DNA of 64,000 nucleotides from an uncultured Microbacterium sp. (GTDB taxonomy: Bacteria; Actinomycetota; Actinomycetes; Actinomycetales; Microbacteriaceae), in NCBI RefSeq assembly GCF_900078385.1, contig NZ_FLQR01000010.1:124001-188000 (forward strand), written 5' to 3'. Below are positions 1 through 8,001 of this stretch, in pieces; positions within the stretch are counted from its first letter, which is position 1; every line of letters begins with the position of its first letter. The notes under the pieces are model-generated. The model did no database searches, was not told where the DNA came from, and saw only the letters and a program-made list of their open reading frames with translations. The position numbers were made by a program, and so were the translations under genes.

Positions 1-1
1 C

Positions 2-631
2 ACCGACGGCAAGAAGGTGTCGCTCGCCGACCTCATCGTGCTGGCCGGCAACGCGGCCGTCGAGAAGGCCGCGCAGGATGCCGGAGTCGAGCTGACGGTG
101 CCGTTCCGCGCGGGCCGCACCGACGCCACGCAGGAGCAGACCGACGTGGAGTCGTTCTCCTACCTGGAGCCGGCCGCCGACGGGTTCCGCAACTACTACG
201 GGCGCAACGCCGTCCTGCCGCAGGAGCACCAGCTCATCGACAAGGCCAACCTCCTCACCCTCACGGCGCCGGAGATGACCGTCCTCGTCGGCGGCCTGCG
301 CGTGCTCGGGGCGAACTGGGACGGCTCGGAGTACGGCGTGTTCACCGGTCGAGCCGGCGTGCTGACGAACGACTTCTTCGTCAACCTCCTCGACCTCGGC
401 ACGACGTGGACGGCGCTGGACCCGGGGTCGCAGGCATACGAAGGCGTCAAGGAGGGCTCGACCGAGCGTCTCGGGCGCGGCACGCGCGTCGACCTCCTGT
501 TCGGCTCGAACTCCGAGCTGCGCGCTCTCGCCGAGGTGTACGCCTCGGACGACGCGACGGAGAAGTTCGTGCGCGACTTCGCGGCGGCGTGGGGCAAGGT
601 CACCGAGCTCGATCGGTTCGACCTCGTCTGA
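2..631 (+). CDS. katG: Catalase-peroxidase KatG, C-terminal part (5' truncated by window edge)
   Basis: Bifunctional haem catalase/peroxidase that removes hydrogen peroxide in the cytosol. The reading frame is open from base 2, so the ORF-track start at 17 (MSLADL) is internal. The visible ~209 residues are the C-terminal peroxidase-like domain typical of KatG (segments such as [25 protein letters not shown] and [18 protein letters not shown]). The haem-binding N-terminal domain with its catalytic residues lies off the window, so activity cannot be judged here. The frame ends normally with TGA and is followed by a strong hairpin. Family assignment is very secure; regulation cannot be seen. 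Confidence 0.96.
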   Translation, partial: TDGKKVSLADLIVLAGNAAVEKAAQDAGVELTVPFRAGRTDATQEQTDVESFSYLEPAADGFRNYYGRNAVLPQEHQLIDKANLLTLTAPEMTVLVGGLRVLGANWDGSEYGVFTGRAGVLTNDFFVNLLDLGTTWTALDPGSQAYEGVKEGSTERLGRGTRVDLLFGSNSELRALAEVYASDDATEKFVRDFAAAWGKVTELDRFDLV

Positions 632-645
632 CGGCTCGTCTCGTC

Positions 646-683
646 GGAAGGCCCGTCCCTCGTTTTCGGGGGCGGGCCTTTCC
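646..683 (+). terminator. Hairpin terminator after katG
   Basis: A GC-rich imperfect inverted repeat (ggaaggcccg... paired with ...cgggcctttcc) starts 15 nt after the katG stop codon. No long U tract follows, which is usual in high-GC actinobacteria. It probably ends katG transcription. Confidence 0.7.
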
Positions 684-707
684 GCGTCCTGATCGCGCTT
701 CCGCGGG

Positions 708-757
708 GTGCTCGCGCTTCGCGCGTCGCGGACGGTGCTCGCGCTTCGCGCGTCGCG
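708..757. repeat. Short tandem duplication in katG-aqpZ gap
   Basis: Two perfect 23-base copies beginning gtgctcgcgcttcgcgcg lie 27 bases apart in the non-coding gap between katG and the convergent aquaporin gene. A further degenerate copy (gatcgcgcttccgcgggg) precedes them. No ORF is convincing here; the rest of 684-863 shows nothing recognisable. Confidence 0.6.
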
Positions 758-863
758 CTCCCGCTGCGCGGTTCGCGGGGGTTCGGACAACAGGGCCCCT
801 ACCCCGACTGTCCGTACCCCCGCGAACCGCTCCGCTGGCGTCGTGGGCGGGTCCGGGGCGCGG

Positions 864-1670
864 TCAGGCGGCGCTGCGGGAGTCGAAGAGGGCCTTGTGG
901 GCGAAGCCGGCGATGAGCGCCCCGACGATCGGGAAGACCAGGAACACCCAGAGCTGCGCCAGCGCGTCGACGCCGCCGTAGATGGCCGTCGCGATCGACC
1001 GCGCGGGGTTCACCGACGTGTTGTCGATGGGGATCGTCGCGAGGTGGATGAGCGTGAGCGTCAGGCCGATGACGAGCCCCGCGAGCGGTGTGCCGCGCGT
1101 CGCGTGCGTGACGCCCAGGATGACGAGAACGAAGACGCCGGTGAAGAGGATCTCCGCCGTGATCGCGGCGCCGAGCCCGAAACCGCCGGGGGACTGGGCG
1201 CCGAAACCGTTGCTCGCGAAGCCGGAGCTCTGCCGCGCGGCGAGCCAGCCGTCGGGACCGAACATGCCGATCAGCACGAGCAGGCTCGTCCCCACGGCGC
1301 CGCCGACGATCTGGGCGATGATGTAGCCGAGCGCGTCCCGCCACGGGAACCGCCCCGCGGCGGCGAGTCCGAGCGTCACGGCGGGGTTGAAGTGCCCGCC
1401 GGAGATCGGCCCCCACGCATACGCGCCGGCGACGACGGTGAGTCCGAAGGCCAGCGCGACGCCGACGAAGCCGATGCCGAGGGAGGTGCCCGCCGCGCTC
1501 GTCCCGAAGTCGGCCGCGAACAGCGCGGCGCCGATCGAGCCGAAGACGAGGAGGAACGTCCCGGCGGCCTCGGCGAGGAGCTTGATCCCGGTCGTGGGCC
1601 CGGCCTCCGGCGGGGTGTGCTCGAGCGGTGTCGGGACGGCGGGCTGATCGGGGATCGGATCGGGGCTCAT
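864..1670 (-). CDS. aqpZ: Aquaporin Z-like water channel
   Basis: Six-helix MIP-family channel, 268 aa, inner membrane. Both half-helix NPA motifs are present: GGHFNPAVT (NPA at about 95-97) and NTSVNPARS (about 221-223). The second-half pattern LIHLATIPIDNTSVNPARS places His about 210, Thr about 219 and Arg 224 as in the narrow water-selective filter of AqpZ, so a water channel is favoured over a glycerol facilitator. The N-terminal ~27 residues are a proline-rich cytosolic extension. The ATG is preceded by a strong ribosome site (aaggaggag). It is monocistronic and convergent with katG; the next gene upstream is 152 nt away on the same strand. Confidence 0.93.
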   Translation of the reverse strand: MSPDPIPDQPAVPTPLEHTPPEAGPTTGIKLLAEAAGTFLLVFGSIGAALFAADFGTSAAGTSLGIGFVGVALAFGLTVVAGAYAWGPISGGHFNPAVTLGLAAAGRFPWRDALGYIIAQIVGGAVGTSLLVLIGMFGPDGWLAARQSSGFASNGFGAQSPGGFGLGAAITAEILFTGVFVLVILGVTHATRGTPLAGLVIGLTLTLIHLATIPIDNTSVNPARSIATAIYGGVDALAQLWVFLVFPIVGALIAGFAHKALFDSRSAA

Positions 1671-1822
1671 GACTCCTCCTTCGGGTGCGGATGCCGCGAG
1701 TCTCCCGCCGATCGCGCGCGACCGCCAGAGCCGCGTCGCCGGGACCGCGTCGTGCGGGCGGCGGCGTCGAGGTCACCCCTCTCGGTCGCCCCGGTCCCGC
1801 GGCGTCTGAGCGACGCCGGGGA

Positions 1823-3124
1823 TCACAGCCGGCCCGCGGCCTTCAGCGCGAGATAGCGGTCGGCCACCCGCGGCGGCAGCGACTCGGCGTCGGCGACGAC
1901 GGCATCCGCCCCCGCGCGCCCGATCGCGGACGCGACCTCGCGGGCGTCGCGCGCGCTGCGCTCGGCCGCCGCGAGGGCGTACACGCCCGCGGCGTCGCGG
2001 GCACGGTCGGTCAGAGGCTCGTCCGCCGACACGCTGCCCACCACGACGCGGCTGCGCGCGGTGAGCGCGGGCAGCGCCGCGAGGAAGCCGCGCGCCGAGT
2101 CGACGGCATCCTGCGCCGTCAGCAGCACGACGAGCGCGGGGCGGGTCGTCAGCCGGTGCACCTGCGCGGCCGCGGCATCCCAGTCCGTGTCGATGAGCTG
2201 CGCCTCCACAGGCGCCATGGCGTCCACGAGCGCCGGCAGCAGCCCCGTCCCGTCCACGCGCGTCACGCGGGCCCGCAGCACGCGGTCGAACATGACGAGA
2301 TGCACGTGGTCGCCGGCGCGGACGGCGAGGGCGCCGAGGAGCAGCGCCGCCTCCATCGCGGCGTCCAGGCGCACACCGTCCCCGACGCGCGCCGCCGAGG
2401 TGCGGCCCGTATCGATGACGATGACGACATGCCGGTCCCGCTCGGGCCGCCACGTCCGCAGCATCGTGGTCGTCGCGCGCGCGGTCGCCCGCCAGTCGAT
2501 CGAGCGCACATCGTCGCCCCGCACATACTCGCGGAGGCTGTCGAACTCGGTGCCCTGCCCGCGCATCTGGACGCTCGTGTTGCCGTCGAGTTCGCGGAGC
2601 CGCGCGAGCCGCGAGGGCAGGTGCCGGCGCGCGGTGAAGGGCGGCAGGACGCGCAGCGCGCCGGGCGCCTCGACGCGGCCCTGACGACCCGCGAACCGCA
2701 GCGGCCCGTCGGCGCGGACGACGACGAACCCGGTGCGCAGCTCGCCGCGCCGGCGCGGATGCAGCGTGATGTCCACGGCCCGCCGCTCGCCGGCGGGGAT
2801 GTCGATCACGCTGCGGCCCTCCGGCGCGCCCGCGGTCGGCTGCCACGCGTCCCGCACCCGCCCGCGCAGGCGGCGACGGCCCCGATTGGTGAGGAGCACG
2901 GTCGTCGGCACGTCCTGGTCGCGCAGCACCCGTCCGGGCACGCGGCGCTCGACGTCCACGGTGCGCGGGTCGGCCGCGCACGCCGCGTCGACCGCGGCCG
3001 CGGCGACGCACAGCGCCGCCCACGCGCCGGCGACCGTCCACGCGGGCAGCCCGGCGGCCGAGAGCAGCACGACGGGGACCACCCCCAGCGCGAGCGCGAG
3101 CGCGAGGCGACCGGTGACGAACAT
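1823..3124 (-). CDS. DUF58 domain protein, MoxR partner
   Basis: About 433 aa. Two hydrophobic N-terminal segments (roughly 5-50) are followed by a cytosolic region with the DUF58 signature GTEFDSLREYVRGDDVRSIDW and a von Willebrand A-like C-terminal half (VVIVIDTGRTS). I chose the ATG at 3124, which overlaps the moxR TGA by one base (tgatg), over the longer ORF-track start at 3292, which lies inside moxR. DUF58/vWA proteins commonly accompany MoxR AAA+ ATPases and are thought to work with them as chaperone-like complexes; a specific substrate is not known. It is the last gene of the five-gene minus-strand operon. Confidence 0.85.
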   Translation of the reverse strand: MFVTGRLALALALGVVPVVLLSAAGLPAWTVAGAWAALCVAAAAVDAACAADPRTVDVERRVPGRVLRDQDVPTTVLLTNRGRRRLRGRVRDAWQPTAGAPEGRSVIDIPAGERRAVDITLHPRRRGELRTGFVVVRADGPLRFAGRQGRVEAPGALRVLPPFTARRHLPSRLARLRELDGNTSVQMRGQGTEFDSLREYVRGDDVRSIDWRATARATTTMLRTWRPERDRHVVIVIDTGRTSAARVGDGVRLDAAMEAALLLGALAVRAGDHVHLVMFDRVLRARVTRVDGTGLLPALVDAMAPVEAQLIDTDWDAAAAQVHRLTTRPALVVLLTAQDAVDSARGFLAALPALTARSRVVVGSVSADEPLTDRARDAAGVYALAAAERSARDAREVASAIGRAGADAVVADAESLPPRVADRYLALKAAGRL

Positions 3125-4119
3125 CAGATCGGGACGCGGGTCTGGGCCAGCACCGACGTGAGGATCGCCTCCACGGAGACCGCCTCCAGCTCGGCCTCGG
3201 GGCGCAGTCGCACCCGGTGCCGCCACGTCGGCAGCAGCATCGTCTGCACGTGGTCGGGGGTGATGGCGGGGTAGCCGCCGAGCCAGGCCCACGTCTTCGC
3301 GGTGGCGAGGAGCGCGGTCGCCGCGCGCGGGCTCGCCCCGAGCTGCACGGACGGGGACTGCCGGGTCGCGCGGGCGAGGTCGACCACGTATCCCAGCACG
3401 TCGTCCGAGACGGTGACGGATGCCGCGGCGCGCTGCGCCGCACGGATCTCCGCGGCTCCGACGACCGGCTGCAGCCCCGCGCCGGCCAGATCCCCGGGCC
3501 GGAACCCGTCGGCGTGCCGGCGGAGCACCGCCATCTCGTCGGCCCGCGCGGGCACGTCGATGAGGAGCTTCAGCAGGAACCGGTCCAGCTGTGCCTCGGG
3601 CAGGGCGTACGTGCCCTCGTGCTCGATCGGGTTCTGCGTCGCGGCGACGAGGAACGGGTCGGGGAGGGGACGGGACTGCCCGTCCACGGAGACCTGGCGC
3701 TCCTCCATGGCCTCCAGCAGTGCCGCCTGGGTCTTCGGGGGCGTGCGGTTGATCTCGTCGCCCAGCAGCACGTGGGTGAACACCGGTCCCGCGCGGAACT
3801 CGAACTCGCCCGCCCGCGCGTCGTAGACGAGAGATCCGGTGACGTCGCCCGGCATGAGGTCGGGGGTGAACTGGATGCGGGTGGTGTCCAGTCCGATGGC
3901 GCGGCTGAAAGCCCGGACGAGCAGCGTCTTGGCGACGCCCGGCACGCCCTCGAGCAGGACGTGTCCGCGCGCGAGCAGTGCGATCAGCAGGCCGGTGACG
4001 GCGCCGTCCTGGCCGACCACCGCCTTGCCGACCTCGAGCCGCACGCGGTTCATCGCCTCCCGGAGCACGTCGTCGGAGGGCTCGTCGGCGGAGGGGACAT
4101 CGGCGACGGTGTCGCTCAT
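3124..4119 (-). CDS. MoxR-family AAA+ ATPase
   Basis: 331 aa cytosolic AAA+ ATPase. Walker A is EGVPGVAKT (about residue 50), Walker B is HVLLGDEINR followed by the MoxR hallmark TPPKTQAALLEAMEE, and sensor 1 is VAATQNPIEHEGTY. The C-terminal lid domain ends RHRVRLRPEAELE. Full length for the family. It sits between DUF4350 (4-nt overlap) and DUF58 (1-nt overlap), the arrangement in which MoxR proteins are thought to remodel or assemble envelope-associated clients. Function beyond ATPase chaperone activity is inference. Confidence 0.93.
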   Translation of the reverse strand: MSDTVADVPSADEPSDDVLREAMNRVRLEVGKAVVGQDGAVTGLLIALLARGHVLLEGVPGVAKTLLVRAFSRAIGLDTTRIQFTPDLMPGDVTGSLVYDARAGEFEFRAGPVFTHVLLGDEINRTPPKTQAALLEAMEERQVSVDGQSRPLPDPFLVAATQNPIEHEGTYALPEAQLDRFLLKLLIDVPARADEMAVLRRHADGFRPGDLAGAGLQPVVGAAEIRAAQRAAASVTVSDDVLGYVVDLARATRQSPSVQLGASPRAATALLATAKTWAWLGGYPAITPDHVQTMLLPTWRHRVRLRPEAELEAVSVEAILTSVLAQTRVPI

Positions 4120-5285
4120 GGGCTGTTCCTTTCGGGGCGAAGGGTGCGGGTCACCGCGTCCTCGAGGTCGCGGAGGCGGTCGGCGAGGTCGACGAGTTCG
4201 CGGTCGGTGCGCGGCACGGCGTCCAGCAGCACGTCGGTCACGGTGGCGCGGTCCGCGCCCAGATGTGCGGCGACCGCGTCGGCGACCTCCCGGACGGATG
4301 CCGCGGGGCCGAGTCCGAGGAGCCGGGCCAGGCGATCCAGGGCGGCGATGCGCAGCTGGTCCGCGGCGTGCCCGGCGTCCCCGGCGCGCGCGTACAGCTG
4401 GGCGCGGCCGACGGTCGTCTCGCCCGCGCGGACGGACACGGGGAGCGTCTCGGCCACGAGCGGACCGAACCGCCGTCCGCGCCAGATCGCGGCCGCGAGC
4501 GCCGCGCCGGCGAGGAGGGCGAGCGCCGGCGTGACCCAGTCCGGCGTCAGTTCACCGATCGTGGGGGCTGTCGTCAGGTCGCTGTCCGTGAGCGCCGGCA
4601 GGTACCAGACGACGTGGGCCCCTCGCCCGAGCAGGTTCGCGCCGAGGGCCGCGTTGCCGTCGTCGGCGAGGTGCTCGTTGGTGAGGAGGGCTGTGGCGTC
4701 GAGGGCGGCGATCCGGCCGCCGTCGGTGTCCCGCACGAGCAGGCCGTGCCCGCCGCCGGACGGGTAGCACGCGACCGCATCGCCGGCGGCCCCGAAGACG
4801 GTTCCGGGCGAGATCTCGCCGGACCGCGCGGCCTCGGGCAGCGCGCAGGCCGGCACGGCCGCGCCGGCACCGACCCCCGCGGGGGTCGACCCGTCCAGCA
4901 GGAGGCGCAGATCCCGTGACCGAGGCTCGAGCAGCACGACATCCGCGGCCTCCGCCGTCAGGGCGGCGAGATCCTCGTCCGACAGCGGGGCGGTGTCGGT
5001 GACGACCAGTGTGGATGCGGATGTGAGCGCGTCCGCCGCCGCGGCGCGGTCGCGGGCGACGTCGACCGCGACCCCGTGGTCATCCAGCAGGCGGGCGAGC
5101 GCACGGCCGCCGTCCGGGGCGGGGGACTCCGGGTCCAGCAGACCCGCGGCCGGCATCTGCGAGATCCCGCCGATCGCGGCAGCGACCGCGCCGATGACGA
5201 GCAGTGCGGCGCCGATCGCCGCCCACCCCGCGATCGCCCGGCGGCGCGGCCGCACAGCCGCGCGCGCCGGGGCGGCCGCCGTCAT
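4116..5285 (-). CDS. DUF4350 domain membrane protein
   Basis: 389 aa. A basic N-terminus is followed by one membrane segment (AGWAAIGAALLVIGAVAAAIGG, about 18-40), then an extracytoplasmic DUF4350-type domain (GGRALARLLDDHGVAVDV, VVTDTAPLSDEDLAAL) resembling GATase-like folds. A second membrane helix (PALALLAGAALAAAIWRGRRFGPLV, about 255-275) leads to a cytosolic tail rich in AQLYARAGDAGHAADQLR. It overlaps moxR and the DUF4129 gene by 4 nt each, indicating translational coupling. Biochemical role unknown; part of the MoxR-associated envelope module. Confidence 0.82.
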   Translation of the reverse strand: MTAAAPARAAVRPRRRAIAGWAAIGAALLVIGAVAAAIGGISQMPAAGLLDPESPAPDGGRALARLLDDHGVAVDVARDRAAAADALTSASTLVVTDTAPLSDEDLAALTAEAADVVLLEPRSRDLRLLLDGSTPAGVGAGAAVPACALPEAARSGEISPGTVFGAAGDAVACYPSGGGHGLLVRDTDGGRIAALDATALLTNEHLADDGNAALGANLLGRGAHVVWYLPALTDSDLTTAPTIGELTPDWVTPALALLAGAALAAAIWRGRRFGPLVAETLPVSVRAGETTVGRAQLYARAGDAGHAADQLRIAALDRLARLLGLGPAASVREVADAVAAHLGADRATVTDVLLDAVPRTDRELVDLADRLRDLEDAVTRTLRPERNSP

Positions 5286-5920
5286 ACCGGGGTCCGTTCC
5301 GGCCGCGGCGCCGCCAGGAGGCGCTCATCGAGCGACGCGACGAGCTCGTACGCGTCGGCGGTCCCCGGGCGCCGGAGGTAGCGGACGTCGTCGAACGCAT
5401 CCGCCGCGCGGGCCAGCGTCTCCGCCTCGGCGGGGAAGGCGCCCGTCGCGGAGCGTGCGAAGCCGTGGACCGTCGCCCCCGGCGGCGTCTCCACGATCGT
5501 GCGGTCCGCGAGCGATCGGGCGATCGCGCGGAAGCGCAGCACGATCGCGTCCTCCCACCGCGCGGCGGCGGCCGCTGTCCGGGCGGCGCGGCGCAGATCG
5601 TCCGCGGACCGGCGCTCGGCGTCGCCGAAGAGGACGGCGGCGGCGCGCGTCCGCGCGGCCCCGCGTGGCCGACCCCAGATCACGACGGCGACGGCGATCG
5701 CCGCGACGACGACCACGAGCACCGCGACCGCGAGCCACGGGCCGAACGCCGGCGGGAGGTCGCCGCTGAACAGCGAGAGGAAGAAGTCGCCCACGGCCCG
5801 GGCCGCGCGATCGAACGGCGTCGGCTCCGCGACCCGGTAGACGGGGTCCGCGAGCTCCCGCTCCGCCCACTCGCGCGCTTCGTCCCCGTCCGGGATCAAC
5901 GGCGCGATCGGCACCCTCAC
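5282..5920 (-). CDS. DUF4129 domain protein (transglutaminase-core lacking)
   Basis: About 212 aa. I chose GTG at 5920, which overlaps the upstream stop in a gtga; the ORF track runs this frame far upstream only because of GC-rich frame openness. One membrane helix (WLAVAVLVVVVAAIAVAVVIWG, about 60-82) separates an N-terminal segment from the C-terminal DUF4129 domain (DLRRAARTAAAAARWEDAIVLRFRAIAR). DUF4129 often forms the tail of large transglutaminase-like membrane proteins; here the transglutaminase core is absent from the gene and from the operon. Function unknown. Confidence 0.85.
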   Translation of the reverse strand: MRVPIAPLIPDGDEAREWAERELADPVYRVAEPTPFDRAARAVGDFFLSLFSGDLPPAFGPWLAVAVLVVVVAAIAVAVVIWGRPRGAARTRAAAVLFGDAERRSADDLRRAARTAAAAARWEDAIVLRFRAIARSLADRTIVETPPGATVHGFARSATGAFPAEAETLARAADAFDDVRYLRRPGTADAYELVASLDERLLAAPRPERTPV

Positions 5921-7161
5921 GGCGATCCCGGTGCGCCGCCGGGCGGTGTCCACGTCCTCGGCGACGGAGCGGGATCCCTTGCGGGGGGAGTCGCGGCGCC
6001 GGGCGAGGGCGTCGGCGGCGCGGCCGTGGGGTACGGCGGGGCCGGGAACGGGGGCGCGGGGTGACCCGCGAACCCCGGCACCGCGGTGCCCGGTGCGGGC
6101 GGAGCCCACCGGGGGAGGTCGCGTCCGATGTGGATCCGGTAGGGATCGGTCGGCACGGCGCCCGGAAGCTCGCGCCGGTCGACGTAGGCCAGGAGGTCGA
6201 GGTCCAGGCCCTCCCGCCGCATCCGGGAGTCGATGTAGATGAGCGCCGTCGCCGTGGACTGGACGACAAGTGCGACCGACTGCAGGAGCACCACGAGCAC
6301 CTCGGTGACGAGCAGGCCGACCAGGAGCGCGATGACGCTGCCGACCTCCGGGTCTCCGGTCGGAGAGAAAACCGTCGTGATCCCGGTCGTCAGGAACGAC
6401 ATCGGCAGGCTGACGAGCTGCGCGAGCGCCCCGAACGCCGCCGAGATGATGACCACGATCCCGAGCGACGGCCAGAACCGTCCGCGCGTGAGGGACCAGG
6501 AGCGGCGCACGGCGTCGAGGATGCGTGCCCGCTCCATGACGATGACGGCCGGTGCCAGCAGGAGCTTGACGGTGAGCCACAGCGACACCGGGACGGCGAC
6601 GAGGATCGCCAGGATGACGAGACCCACGACGACGGCGACCGATGCCTGCGCCAGCAGCACGAATGCGGCGACCAGGATGCCGACGAGCACGCCGACCGCG
6701 AGGCTCAGCAGCACCGTGTACCCGATGAGCCGCCACGCGACGGGCGTGACCTGCCGCCAGAGTCCGCCGAGGGTCAGCTTCTCCGCGAGGGCGGCGTGCG
6801 CGACCTCCCGCACGATCACGGCCTGCACGAGCACGCTGAACGCGTTGGCGGCGAGGCCGAGGACGAGGCTCACGGCGCCGACGAGCGCGATCGAGCCCGC
6901 CATCACGGTGTCGAAGTCGTCGTCGCCGGGCGACAGTGTCGCGAGGCGTCCGAACGAGTAGATCCCCGCCGCGACGATGCCGGCTGCCGCGACGATCGTC
7001 ACGACGGTCTGCGCGACCAGTGCGAAGCCGAGCAGCACGCGCGGGTTCTGCCGCAGCGCCGCGAAGGCGCGACCGAGGATGGTGCCGAATCCCAGAGGTC
7101 GGAGCGGAATGATGCCGGGCCGGGGGGCAGGCGTCCACGTCGGGTAGGCCGTCACATGCAC
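5917..7161 (-). CDS. Multi-pass membrane protein, GPDPase membrane-domain family
   Basis: 414 aa with roughly six to eight hydrophobic helices (for example LLGFALVAQTVVTIVAAAGIVAAGIYSFG, VVVGLVILAILVAVPVSLWL) and a proline-rich cytosolic tail of ~50 residues. The pattern PLGFGTILGRAFAALRQNPRVLLG at the N-terminus and AVRRSWSLTRGRFWPSLGIVV mid-protein fits the family annotated as glycerophosphoryl diester phosphodiesterase membrane domain; no catalytic phosphodiesterase domain is present. First gene of the MoxR operon, preceded by a gaggag ribosome site, and divergent from mtrA. Its role is unknown; a membrane scaffold for the module is a guess. Confidence 0.75.
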   Translation of the reverse strand: MHVTAYPTWTPAPRPGIIPLRPLGFGTILGRAFAALRQNPRVLLGFALVAQTVVTIVAAAGIVAAGIYSFGRLATLSPGDDDFDTVMAGSIALVGAVSLVLGLAANAFSVLVQAVIVREVAHAALAEKLTLGGLWRQVTPVAWRLIGYTVLLSLAVGVLVGILVAAFVLLAQASVAVVVGLVILAILVAVPVSLWLTVKLLLAPAVIVMERARILDAVRRSWSLTRGRFWPSLGIVVIISAAFGALAQLVSLPMSFLTTGITTVFSPTGDPEVGSVIALLVGLLVTEVLVVLLQSVALVVQSTATALIYIDSRMRREGLDLDLLAYVDRRELPGAVPTDPYRIHIGRDLPRWAPPAPGTAVPGFAGHPAPPFPAPPYPTAAPPTPSPGAATPPARDPAPSPRTWTPPGGAPGSP

Positions 7162-7200
7162 TCCTCGAACGATCGGCGCGGGTCGTCCTATCGTGTCATA

Positions 7201-7220
7201 CCGGGGCCGTCGGGCCCCGG
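7201..7220. other. 8-bp inverted repeat upstream of mtrA
   Basis: Perfect inverted repeat ccggggcc-gtcg-ggccccgg in the 140-nt divergent gap. It lies just upstream of a possible mtrA -10 (tactgt at 7236-7241). It could be an operator or a small hairpin; nothing in the sequence decides between them. Confidence 0.35.
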
Positions 7221-7301
7221 CGGGGCGGGGTCCGATACTGTGGGGGATGCGCCCGGCCGGCGCACCGGCATCCGCCGCACCCGAAGGACGAACAGGTCAC
7301 A

Positions 7302-7982
7302 ATGACATCCCGCATCCTGGTTGTCGACGACGACACCGCTCTGGCAGAGATGATCGGCATCGTCCTGCGCACCGAGGGGTTCGAGACGGCGTTCTGCGCC
7401 GACGGGGCGGTCGCGATGGATGTGTGGCGCGCCGAGCGCCCGGACCTCATCCTGCTCGACCTCATGCTGCCCGGAATGGACGGGATCGAGATCTGCACGC
7501 GCGTGCGGGCCGAGTCCGGCGTGCCCATCATCATGCTGACGGCGCGCACCGACACGGCCGACGTCGTGCGCGGTCTCGAATCCGGCGCCGACGACTACAT
7601 CGTCAAGCCCTTCAACCCCAAGGAGCTGGTCGCGCGCATCCGCACGCGCCTGCGGCCGGCATCCCAGCCGGCGGGGGAGACGCTGCGGATCGGCGACCTC
7701 TCCGTCGACGTCGCCGCCCACGAGGTCCGCCGCGCCGAGACCGTCATCGCGCTGACGCCGCTGGAGTTCGAGCTGCTCGTGGCGCTCGCCTCCAAGCCGC
7801 AGCAGGTGTTCTCCCGGGAGATGCTGCTCGAGCAGGTCTGGGGCTATCACTACAAGGCGGACACCCGCCTCGTGAACGTGCACGTCCAGCGGCTGCGGGC
7901 CAAGGTCGAGATCGACCCCGACAACCCGAAGATCGTCACGACGGTGCGCGGCGTGGGCTACCGCGCCGGCGCCGTCGTCTAG
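7302..7982 (+). CDS. mtrA: Response regulator MtrA
   Basis: 226 aa OmpR-family regulator, the partner of MtrB. In actinobacteria MtrA controls cell-wall, division and osmotic genes and is often essential. The receiver domain (about 4-115) has the acidic pocket DDD at 9-11, phospho-acceptor Asp53 (LILLDLMLPGMDG), Thr80 and Lys102 (IVKPFN). The C-terminal winged helix (about 130-224) ends KIVTTVRGVGYRAG. The ATG follows gaagga by a slightly long spacer. mtrB starts 19 nt downstream and lpqB overlaps mtrB, the conserved mtrA-mtrB-lpqB order, so the symbol is well supported. Confidence 0.96.
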   Translation: MTSRILVVDDDTALAEMIGIVLRTEGFETAFCADGAVAMDVWRAERPDLILLDLMLPGMDGIEICTRVRAESGVPIIMLTARTDTADVVRGLESGADDYIVKPFNPKELVARIRTRLRPASQPAGETLRIGDLSVDVAAHEVRRAETVIALTPLEFELLVALASKPQQVFSREMLLEQVWGYHYKADTRLVNVHVQRLRAKVEIDPDNPKIVTTVRGVGYRAGAVV

Positions 7983-8001
7983 CCCCCGCCGGAATCGGAT
8001 C

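Noticed and set aside
799-1776. 325-aa ORF opposite and overlapping the aquaporin gene
   Set aside because: Arg-rich low-complexity translation typical of a shadow frame in GC-rich DNA; aqpZ has clear NPA motifs in the other frame.
7247-7301. Possible leaderless uORF before mtrA (ATG at 7247)
   Set aside because: Its frame runs on through mtrA without a stop, so it cannot be a short leader; the ATG is probably incidental.
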